DNA of 64,000 nucleotides, from NCBI GenBank assembly GCA_024734555.1, contig JANPWX010000038.1:4045586-4109585 (forward strand), given 5' to 3'. Each line of letters begins with the position of its first letter. Within the stretch, counting starts at the first letter, position 1. The stretch is from Trochalopteron elliotii. Lineage: Eukaryota > Chordata > Aves > Passeriformes > Leiothrichidae. Shown here one piece after another: positions 50,850-61,500 of this stretch. The position numbers and the translations under genes were made by a program. The notes below the pieces were generated by a model, which ran no database searches, was not told the origin of the DNA, and saw only the letters and a program-made list of their open reading frames with translations.

Positions 50850-51840
50850 TGCATGTGGAGTATTGACCCTGGCTGCATTCCAGGTGCCCCAAGTCACTGT
50901 CCCATCCCTCCTGAGCTGGACAAGGGAAAGAAAATATAACAAAGGGTTTGTGGGTCAAGATAAGGGCAGGGAGAAATCTCTCACTATCACAGGCAAAACC
51001 GACTCAAGATGGGGAAACCAGTTCAGTTTAATACCAATCAGAGTAGGATGAGAAATAAACCCAAATATTTTAAAAAAACTTTACTCCCACCCCTCCCATC
51101 TTCCCAGGCTCAACTTTACTCCCAGTTTTCTCAACCTTCTCGCCCCCTAGCAGCACAGGGGAATGGGGAATGAGGGTTACAGTCAGTTCATCACATCCTG
51201 GCTCTGCCTCTCCTTCCTCCACAGAGGGAGGATTACTCACACCTCTCCCCTGCTCCCACAGGAAGCAGCCCTTGACAAACTTCTCTGATCTGCGTCCTTC
51301 ATGAACTGCTCCAACATGGGTTCCTTTCACAGGGTGCAGTCCTTCAGGAACAGACTGGTCTAGCATGGGTTTCCTATACAGTACACCAGCCACTCTACCA
51401 CTGTAAGTGATGGGCTCGGCCTTGGCCAGTGGCAGGTCCCTCTTGGAGATGGCTGGCACTGGTTCCATTGGACACAGGGGAAGTTTCTAGCAGCTACTCA
51501 GAGAAAATGCCTCTAACCAAGTCACTAGCAAAAGCTTGCCACACAAACGCAGTGCAACCCAGTGACAAAGCACACGTGCAGTCACTAGGTGCTTCCTGTG
51601 CTCTGAAACACACCCAGAGCAGACAGACCTGACCAAAGCATCAACAACTCCTGGAACACATTTTGTACTCACCTCCTCTGCAGATTTACAGCCATCTGGA
51701 TAGTCCACTAGCACTGGTGGAGAAATCCCAACACATTGCTGTGGCAGGAACCATAGAGCAACAGACTGGCCTAGGCATTCCGACATGAACAAAGAAGGAC
51801 AAGAGGTATTCCACCAGCAAGGTCTTTAGGCTGTCCTAGA
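50850..51840. mobile_element. ERV-derived avian repeat
   Basis: The stretch matches an abundant avian ERV-associated repeat that I recognise by several blocks: GATGAGAAATAAACCCAAAT, CTTCCCAGGCTCAACTTTAC, GGGTTACAGTCAGTTCATCA, GAACTGCTCCAACATGGGTT, ACAGGGTGCAGTCCTTCAGG, GGCTCGGCCTTGGCCAGTGG, GAAGTTTCTAGCAGCTACTC and AGCTTGCCACACAAACGCAG. It is GC-richer than its surroundings. Open frames inside it, the longest 132 codons on the minus strand at 51070-51468, are explained by composition. The boundaries and coding direction of the source element are uncertain. Confidence 0.65.
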
Positions 51841-53889
51841 GGAAAAACAGAAATTCAGATAAGTTCCTAGCTCAGTTCTGGCAGAGCTTGGGGTGGAAGG
51901 GGAGGAAAGTTTCCCATTTAAGATTTCAAAATCAAAAATCCCATGCAAGGGAGAAGGAGTCAAAGACTGTTTCTAAAAAGAGGCAGTGAACTGTGCTTGT
52001 GAGGAAAACAACATATGCAGGGAAGAGTGGAGAGGTGGAACAAGTCATCAACATTTTTTAGCCTTCCAGATGATATGATTTAAGTGGGAGGACTGCCTGT
52101 CCTCCCAAATAAGCTGTTATCTATTTTTGAGTTCTATATATGTCGTCCTCTATCCAATCATGAATACTTAGCACAACAAACTAGGAATTGTTTGAACAAG
52201 GCAAGAAAACAGCCTTCTCAAAAAACAGCACACATTCACATGAGCAGCTCCCCAGATGATCACTCTTTTGGATTGAATCTTCCTATACATATTCTAGTTT
52301 ATAGAAGTAGGGCTTTTTACATTCTTTCATCTCTCGCCCACAAGTTAAACATTAGCATTTATAATGACAGCTTTTGTAAAAAAAAGGTGTTATTACAGTA
52401 ACACAGACTTGACACTTAAGAAATAACGTTTTTTCACTTACAGAAAAAAAAGTGACACCTGAAAAATGATGCCTGAGCCTTTCCAAGTCTTGTTCGTTGA
52501 AACTAGCAATACTGAATGAATTCCTTAAAATCTCTGCCTTTGCCCAGTTAATACAGCAATGTCTGAAGGAAATTCTAAGCAGCTGAAAAGTAAAGAATGT
52601 GTCTTAACATTCAAGAGAGATTTGTTCAATTTTTAATGCAACTGAAATTTGTCTACAGTTGGGTAATATTTGCCATATATTATTCAAGCTTGTATCTTGC
52701 ATTTGCCATATTATATCTGAGCCTACTAAGTTACTCAGGTTTCTTGCTCTGCTTGTTTAAACTGGTACCTCTAGGTATCTGTCCAGATAAAAACTCTGTA
52801 CAAGGGATTAAAAAAAAAAAAAGATGCTGGTACTATGGTAACATGACAGTATGGAGGAAGTATATGGTAAGGAAGGCAAGATTGGCAGTGATAAAAAGGT
52901 GTTTGTCAATCACCTAATTATTAATTATTACTCCAATACTGAAGCAGGTAAAATAAGTATAATACTTGGCAGTTTCCTTTTTACATATCAAAGTAGTAGG
53001 GGAAAATGTCTTGGCTTAAAGTCTGATTATTAATAGTACTGGCTAAAGATCTCCTCAAAATGATACCAATTTTTACCAAAACTGAAAAAAAAAAAAGGGG
53101 AAGTTTCAAAGGGTCAGAAAAATACAATCCAAGACATATCCAGCAGGAAACCTAACATAAATCATGTTCGTTTCTTTTCTGAACATGTTAATGTAAGAGA
53201 TCATGACATAATTCTGAAGAGACCCAACCTCCTTTATCAAAGCAAATTAGCTGTTGCCTTCAAGAGGTTACACAGATTTCCATGATATATCTGACTAGGC
53301 TCTACACACTGCACTATAACATGCAATATACACACACACACAAAAATATGAGAGTTGCTTATGTTCAATTAGCCTTTTGTGTAGAACTTTTCTTCACTAA
53401 AACTCAGCTGCCTCACAGAGGTGGGAGCAGAACATGATCCATTTTTACCAATAGGGAAACAGGTGTGTTACTGGCCAAGTGGCTGGCAAGTCTGGGAGCA
53501 AGTTGTCTTCCATCTGCTCTAAAGTCTAAACTGAAGTTTAAAGATCTCTCCCTACATCTGTCTGGTTAGATGAAGATCCTTACTGTAGTGATTTTGCTAA
53601 TTTATATATTTCTTCAAAGGATCCTAAGATTCAAGTTCTTTTTGTTCAGTGCTGTCCAGACACTGAGTAGAAATAGCCCTTATAAAACACAGAACCAAAA
53701 GCCAAACAGCGAGAGGAGGACCCCCAGGGAATGGCCCATGTTGCCATTAGTAAGCAAGGCACAGCTACCAAGGGCAGATGTTCACTTATTTGTAGTGAGC
53801 TTCCACACACTTAAAAGCTTATGATATCCCTTGATCTTTTCTTTGGGTTACAAAAATGCCAATTCAATAATTCCTTCTGCACATAGCAC
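51841..53889. other. Presumed 5' intron or upstream sequence, nothing recognised
   Basis: AT-rich sequence with an A13 run near 52809 and a short CA run near 53333. No coding or repeat identity was found. Confidence 0.5.
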
Positions 53890-54420
53890 CTTTTCTAAAT
53901 CATCAGTCATTACACTCCTGAGGCAAACTAGGTCTGCCTACATCTTTCTTGAAGCACAATGGCCAAAACAGATACAATACTTGAATTTCACAATATAGAA
54001 CAAAGCAAAAGGTTCAACTCCACATCCTCCAGATTATACCACCAATTAGTCATGCCAATACATACACACACCTCCTCCTTGTCAACCATACTGCAGTGTC
54101 GGATCTTATTTTATAATCCATGGTGAGGAATGGAGTGGCAGGAGGACCTTAACAGATGTTCTCCGTATTTTATTTTGACCTAAATACAAAGCATTCCACT
54201 TATTATTCTAAATCAAATCCTATTCTCCCAGGCCACCTTTCCAACATTTAAGATTTTTGTGAATTGCTATCCCACCTTTGTGTAACTGGATTTATTACCA
54301 AACACATTTTGCCCTTAGATTTCATAACCATATGCTAATTAGCCAGTATGAGCAAGAACAGTTAACTGAAACAATCATACAAAATCCCATACAATGTGCT
54401 TTCCTTGCTGAAAGAGAACT
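53890..54420 (-). repeat. Possible ancient L3/CR1-like LINE remnant
   Basis: The order of blocks, including TTTCTTGAAGCACAATGGCC followed by AAAACAGATACAATACTTGA, resembles the reverse complement of the 3' region of very old L3/CR1 LINEs, where a 'not the only product, associated with a graded trend' type of segment is conserved at the DNA level. Divergence is high and the match is from memory, so this is tentative. Confidence 0.25.
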
Positions 54421-54603
54421 ATTGAAAAACCCCTGGCTACTGTTAACCTAATGAGTTTACACACATCCTAAAATAGCTTTTTTTATCTAGGCCATATTTC
54501 CTTAGGTTGCTCTGCAACAGCATCAAATGTGGCCTTCTCCAGTCCACAAGCTTCCTGTTATACAGGATATTACATTGCCTTGATTATGCATTTCTGATCT
54601 CCA

Positions 54604-55289
54604 CAGAATCATAGAAGGGTTTGGACTGGAAGGAACCTTAAACACCATCCAATTCCAACCACCCACCACAGGCAGGGACACCTTCCACCAGAACAGGTTG
54701 CTGAAAGTCCCATCCAATCTGGCCTTGAATACTTCCAGAAACTGAAGTATTGCCCATAGCATCTCTGGGCAACCTGTTCTCGTGCCTCACCACCCTCACA
54801 ATAAAGTTCTTTTTATATCTAATCTGTATCTGCCCTCTTTCAGTTTAAAGCCATTACCCACTGTCCTATAATTACCTGTCCTTGTAAAAAGTCCCTCTCC
54901 AGCTCTCTTTTAGCTTCCTTTATGTACTGGAAGGTCTAAGGTCTCCCTGGAGCCCTCTCTTCTCCAGGAAGAACAGCCCAGCTCTCTCAGCCTGTCTGCA
55001 CAGGAGACATGCTCCAGCCGTCTGATCATTGCAGTGTCCCTGCTCTGGACTCACTCCAGCAGGTGCACATGCATCCTTTGCTGGAGGCCCAGAGCTGGAC
55101 TCTGCACTGCAGTGGAGTCTCACCAGAGCAGAATCCCCCACCCCCTTGCCCTGCTGCCCACACTGCTTTGGATGCAGCCCAGGATATGGCCATCCTTCTG
55201 GGCTGTGAGTGCACATTGCTGGGTCATGTTGAGCTTCTCATCCATCAACAAAGCCACCCCCCACACACCCAGTATTTGTATCCCAGGCC
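54604..55289 (-). mobile_element. CR1 LINE, 5'-truncated, about 690 bp
   Basis: On the minus strand the element ends at the left with the CR1 terminus (ACAGAATCATAGAAGGGTTT, GGACTGGAAGGAACCTTAAA on the plus strand). Going right come CAGGGACACCTTCCACCAGA, GGGCAACCTGTTCTCGTGCC, TTTATATCTAATCTGTATCT, GAACAGCCCAGCTCTCTCAG, GTCCCTGCTCTGGACTCACT, CTGGACTCTGCACTGCAGTG and GGTCATGTTGAGCTTCTCAT, which is the standard CR1 order. It is better preserved than the other CR1 copies here. It abuts a truncated LTR on the right. Confidence 0.93.
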
Positions 55290-55585
55290 AATTCCCCACC
55301 CCCTACCTCCTGCTTATATGCTAGGCATGGTGTTCTGTGATGTGGAATACCCCGTTGGCCAGTTTGGGTCAGCTGAACTGGCCACACTCCCTCCCAGCTT
55401 TTTGCACACCCCCTCACCATCAAGAACGTGAGGCACTAAAAATTCCTTGCCTTGGAGTAAGTCCTACTTAGCAGCAACTAAAACATCAGCATGTTATCAA
55501 CGTAATTCTCATACTGAATCCAAAACACAACTCTGTACCAGTTACTAAGAAGAAAATTAATTCTACCACAGTCAAAACTAGGACA
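55290..55585 (-). mobile_element. 5' part of an avian ERVL-type LTR, truncated next to CR1
   Basis: Read on the minus strand it starts TGTCCTAGTTTTGACTGTGG, then TAGAATTAATTTTCTTCTTA and TTTTGGATTCAGTATGAGAA, and proceeds to the GGTATTCCACATCACAGAAC region and a TATA-bearing end near GCATATAAGC. It is the same LTR family as the copies at 36.4 and 17.3 kb, in the opposite orientation. The 3' half is absent, and is not found on the far side of the neighbouring CR1, so the LTR is truncated. Confidence 0.8.
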
Positions 55586-58500
55586 TCACTTAGAAATGAA
55601 GAAAGGTTTACTTGAAACTTATTTAAATCTAAACAACTTTTAGCCAGTCAATCTAATATGCTGACCAGATTCACAGCCACAATGTTTGTAGAGTGCAAAA
55701 TATAACTGTCTCACATTCAAGCAAGTGGCTATACTGAGTAGTCTCAACATTTGCATTTCTATTATGCAGAGAATTTCCTTCTGATACATTTAATGTTAAA
55801 AACAGCAACAATCATGCAGAGCTATCTATGCCCCATGTAATAGCTATCCCTACTTGTCACACTCCACTTACCACTTTCACCTTAAATACAATACAGATTG
55901 TATAATTTTTTAGCCATGCATTACCTTTCTAGTCTGTGCAGTCAATTTCTTTTGTATTCCATGAAACACCTCCACACACACACAAAATCATACACATGCC
56001 ATAAAACATGGAGCCAACTCCATTGCATCAACCTTTTTTCTACCAGCTCAATACAGTGGTACGACCCTGCACAGGGTCAGAAAAATCAGTGCAAGAGACT
56101 GAACAGAAAAGCATTAAATTATTAGGGTGCCCTTAACCTCTGGAGAAAACAGATCTGTAACACTGAGAAAACCACATCATCTTCCTGTTATTCCTGAAGT
56201 GACCAAAAATACATAAACTCAGAGTGCACAAAAAAACCCCACAGTTTTGTTCTATAAGTCTTCATGGCTTTATCTTATACAGAAAGACAGCAAGGGGGGA
56301 AAAAAATCATTTGAGTAAATTTCTTAATGGAGACAATCCAAAGATGTTTTTTTCCTGCATGCAATTTGTCTGGAAAAAAAAAAAGAAGATTCATAGGCAT
56401 CATTTATAATAGAATCAGCAAAACCATAAAGACAGGTACTATGTTTAACAGCTGTTAGGTACACACTGCTATCATATTATCTCCCCAAAACTTAGGAAAA
56501 AACTGTCAAGGTAACAGTTGGTTTGATCAGACTGACATCTAAAGTGTACGTCATTACTTTTCTTGGCCTTCACTAATGGGTTGCTCACCAACCAAGCAAT
56601 GATTCTGGCACACGCAGCCATGCAAACAATGCAGTGGCACCTTCCTGTCACAGGCCTCCTGCTGCCCATGGGGACAGGGACTCAAAGCAACACCAGCCAA
56701 CACAAGCAGTGCATGAAGGGGACCAAGAGTGACTGAACCCACAGAGCTATTTTGAAGTAAATATGATTTTTAGAAGTCGACTGTAAAATCCACCCCAACC
56801 TATACCCCCAAATCAAGACTACTGAAAAGCTTATTTTCATGTTGCTTGAGAGTACTACACTGCTGGAAAGCACCAGAAAAAAAAATAAAAATACAAGACA
56901 GTCCACTGCTCTCACCAGTAAATGTATACTGTCATATTGAGCATCATTACTAAATCCCTTTGGACTGTAGGAAATAGTTTTTTCATAATTCAAACTACCT
57001 ACACAGAATTGTTCAACTCACTAAAAAGTTAATAATAATAATAATCTATTTTTCATAACCTCACAACTGCTCTCCAGAAAGACAAAACCCCAAATTATTC
57101 ACAAATCAGGAGAAGCATTGCAGGTTTGTAAAGATGACAGAAATATTTCTCAACTATCATGATTCAAAAACATTAATAATCAGCAAAACCAGTTTATTTT
57201 GATAGCATTAACTTACATCAGCTTTAAGCAGGAGCACAGAGCATCAATCCAGGCATGCTTGCTTCCAGTGGGACTATCAACAAAGAGCTGTGTGTTGACT
57301 GCTGCGAGCTGGCAGACACCCTCTGCACCTTCTCTTCAGCCACCAAGAAACACTACCCTCATTGTTTCACAAGTATGCAAAGCAACCAGCATTGGTGTGT
57401 ATGGAGGATGTGAGCCACAGTGAAAAATGCATCAGAACACCTCTCAGCTCCTTCAATTGACAAAACATTCGCTATGAAGGAATCCAGGAGTCAAAAAAAA
57501 AATATTAATGTTTGTGCCAACTAAAGTTTTTTGTTTGTGTTGTTTGTTTATAAAGAGTGGGTAGAGTAGTTTTCCAGTAATGTTTCCATTGTAATAGGCT
57601 ATGAAAACAGAAAAACTGAGCTGTACTTTGCTCTAAAAACTCCACCTGCCTGTCCAATTTCAACTCCAGTCTTGTCCTCTCACCCCTTGCTGGGAAGAGC
57701 TCAGGTGGGACCAGCAGCAGATGCACATCCCCAACACTACAGACAACACATTTCCTGTGTAAAGAGCACTAACTTTGGACCTCAACGGCAACTCTTCACC
57801 GCAAGTCACATGAAGCTCAGGAGACATCTGATGGTTATCACTCACTTTAAGAGATCAAGTCATCTTCCCCAAAAAACCCAAGTATGGCAACAGCCTTAGA
57901 CCAAGCAGCAGCAACCAGGCAGAATCATCAGCCCCTCCAGGGTACAAACCAGCAGTAACCCCAGCTACCCACGTGTGTGTGCATGTGCATAGCCACGTAC
58001 ATAATGTGAATTTCTTCACTTAGTTTTTATAAATGTGGCTCAGTTTCCATTTTCAGAATATTGCTCTTTGCTAGGAAAAGTGTACATAATATTAATACTG
58101 GCAAACATATTAACAAGAGTCTCTTCAGCTGAGAAAGATGGGACTATAACATTTTCTAGTCTTCCCTAACTTAGGAGAAAAGACTAAATGTTTCCAGACC
58201 TACTGAGTAAAAACATCCTATTCAATAATGAATGCAAAATAGCTAAATACATAACTACATTAAAATCAGTGACAGCTGCCCTCATAAATTTTACATTCTG
58301 TAAAATTGCATGCCCTATGATCAATGATTTTTTTCAACGGCACACAGAGGGCTTCAGGAGAGCTGCCTGCTTTTTTCTAAGTTTAATATTCAAATGAATA
58401 ATCTGTAACCTCCCTTTCTGTGATCTGATGCAGAACACTCAGATAGCAATAAAGCTTACAGGTGTGCAGCGCATGGGAGAACAGAGTTTAGGGAAAAAAT

Positions 58501-61500
58501 ATATATATATGAGTTATTCCCATACCCATTTTATTCATTTCCACTGATAATTACAAATGGAACTACAGAGTGAAATAATACGAATATTTCCCATTACCTC
58601 AGAGATGATCAGAAGGACGCAAAGTTACAGACATTCAAATATAAAGTTTTAATGGTGCTTAAAAGACCAAACCTCTGCCTTCCATGGGCCAAGAAATCAG
58701 CTTGCAAGTGTTAACAACTGCAGGATAATAAAGTTACAGCAATTCTGTCCTATATGCAGGGAAAGAGAACTACAGAATTGTTCTACATCTCATCCAAGGC
58801 TTAGATTTTTTTGAGTTCACACACACAGAGTATTATAGCAGGAATGATAGCACATTACTTAGAGTGAGAAAAGTGGGAGGGGGAGGTAACTAAGCAAGAT
58901 CCTAAGAATTGCCATTCACAAGAGGCAGTACTTGAAATAAATCAACCGGTAAATTTGCAAAAGCAAATGTCACATTTACACAATGCTTCTCAACATTTAC
59001 AAGGGGCATCAATGATATTAATATTTTCTCACAGAGATAATAAACAAAGTGCTAAGTGGTAGAAAATCCCCAAAGTAAAACCACTGCTCCACATATATAA
59101 TTATGTCTCTTTGGACACTGAGAAATCATTTCTTGCAGCACTCTGGCATGAGACGGACCACTATCTATTCAGCTCTACAGCTTCATTGCAAAAGAAATAT
59201 AAATATTAGAGTTCTAAATTAAATCGTTTGTGGCTGTATACAGAGCTAAAAAAGGCTGTTTATATATTTACCAACTTAGGAACCAAATGAAACTATAAAA
59301 AAGCCCTCATAAATCTAACAGGAAGTAGTTTCTTGCACTATGTAATTAGCACTTGTTAATCAAAGAGGAAAATGAGAAAATTGTATTCTTGTGCACAAGC
59401 TTTTAGTAAGGCTTATATTATCCCACATTACAATATGAGCCCCCAGTAAGTAATGCAAATCTTAGAAACAGCTGTTTAAGAGGTGAACAAGCATACCATA
59501 ACTCCAAAGTCCAAAATAACACATTGCTAATTAGGAGGACTTTAACTCTGGGAACAGTCAAGTTTACAGCGCACAAAAGTAAACCTCTAGAAAAAAAGTT
59601 ACCCTAGGGCACAGAAGTAATACAGACAACTTCCCCTAGGAAAAGAAAAAGTCTGGCCTAGGGACTCAGTCCTTTGAAAATATTAATGTTCTATTTAAAA
59701 ACAAAATTTTGTGGGGAGGCAAATAAATAGTGAAGAGGGAATGGTTTTCTGCCTTCTGCCAGAGTTAAAGCTTTTTCAGTGAGACTGTCTGTCAGTGTCA
59801 ACAGGAGAAAACATACCCAAACCAACAAACTGCTTGGCTGAGCATATGTCTTCATGCACAAATACCAACCCTCCCACAGAAATTCTAGTTTCGGATATAT
59901 GCATCTGCCTTCAGGCAAAGCTCTGCTGCTTGCAACAGTATCTGAAATTTGGCTGAGCTGACAAATGACTATCATTTCTCACTTGCAAGAGTAGCAAGAT
60001 CACTTTAAACAACAGCAACAAAATATTCCATTCTTCTAAGTAAAATAAAGCAGGCAAACTTTTTCTGGCTTCAGGTGAGATAATGGTCCCTAATTCAGGA
60101 AGTTTTGTTTACCATGGAGGAACACAGGAAACATTACGTTATCAAGTTTCCAAAACAATGGATTCAGTTAGTAACACAGATCCCAATTTTTTTCTTGTCC
60201 CTTTTTTTGTAAAGTCAGTAACTACTTTCAGGTAGTCGAAACAGAATCCTGAGAGCCATTAACACTGTCAAAACAAGGGTGAGGAAACTGCGACAATAAC
60301 CCAATGAATTAGCTTTTCTAAAAAAAGCACTGCTGTTTTAATGCAGCCTTTGGCAATGCAGCAGTTCAGCCCACACTTTTCCAAATCATGCTGCAAACCT
60401 TCAGGTTTCTTCCTAGAAATATCCCATTTCATTTGATTTACTAATTGCTGAGTCAGTCAGCTGTTTGCAGCATCTTTCTTTTTACAAGCACAAACCCAAA
60501 AGATACTTCAGTATGCAGGAAACAAGGTATGCAGTTACATATACATCATGCTTAAAACAAGTGAAAAAAAAAAAGTCCAGAATGCTGAAAATCAGCACTG
60601 CAGCTCAAGGACTTCATAATAACGCCCCTAGTCCCTGAGCATTTGTTCTATCCCCACACTCCTTTCTGACAACATCACAGCTGAGTACAGATTAGAGCTA
60701 ATTCAGCACGGAAATATACTGCAATCGAGAAATTTTTGCAATCTATTTCAAAATACTTGCCTAAGGAAGGGAAAGAATGCCCAGGAAAAGACTTTACTTT
60801 GGCAGCAGGGGCAGACAAATGAAGCTAGCAACCTAATTCTTAAATTTTGAGAGTTGCCACTGTTCTCACACTAAATCTCAACAAGCCTCTTATGTGGTAA
60901 TTATATCTTCTATTTTCTCCAATTCTGTAGTGTTTTTCAGTTATTCTATATCAGTTTTCCAGCTCAATTTTACCAGCTCTTTAGCAGCTGGGCCACAAAC
61001 ATTGTTAATTACATCATAATATCATGAGGAAAGGATTATTAATCTGATATTTGGCAGAATGCTTCAGGGAATGAGAAAACTTTCATTACTGGAAATCTCC
61101 ATCAGTTATTCAGATATGAATTTGACCCTGAATGAAGTGAAAATTTAGCATTTTCAATAACTGGAAGGACATGAGTTGCTTCCCTAAACACCTGACTGAT
61201 TCAGGGTTGAGGAATAATTCTTGCTCGAATATTCCAAAAGAGATGAAATAGGAATCTTCTATACAGAGGCTCATCCTGGAGTACATCAGAAGCTAGGTAG
61301 TGATATGAAAACATGCAGAATGTTTGTTTCTAATCAGCCCCTAAAAATAAAATTACTTAAGATAAAATAGGGCAACAAGTAGGCTAGGCACCTGCTATGC
61401 TGAAGGAAAAATCAGGATGTTGAAAACTATGACTTACAGAAGAATAAAATTGGAAATTTTTATTTTATAAGTGGGTCTGCTGTGCTATAGGACATTTCAG

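Noticed and set aside
51070..51468. 132-codon minus-strand open frame
   Set aside because: It lies wholly inside the ERV-derived repeat, has no recognisable domain, and its length is explained by higher GC.
55009..55431. 140-codon plus-strand open frame, the longest in the window
   Set aside because: It runs through CR1 on the opposite strand and into the truncated LTR; the proline- and serine-rich translation is a by-product of repeat sequence.
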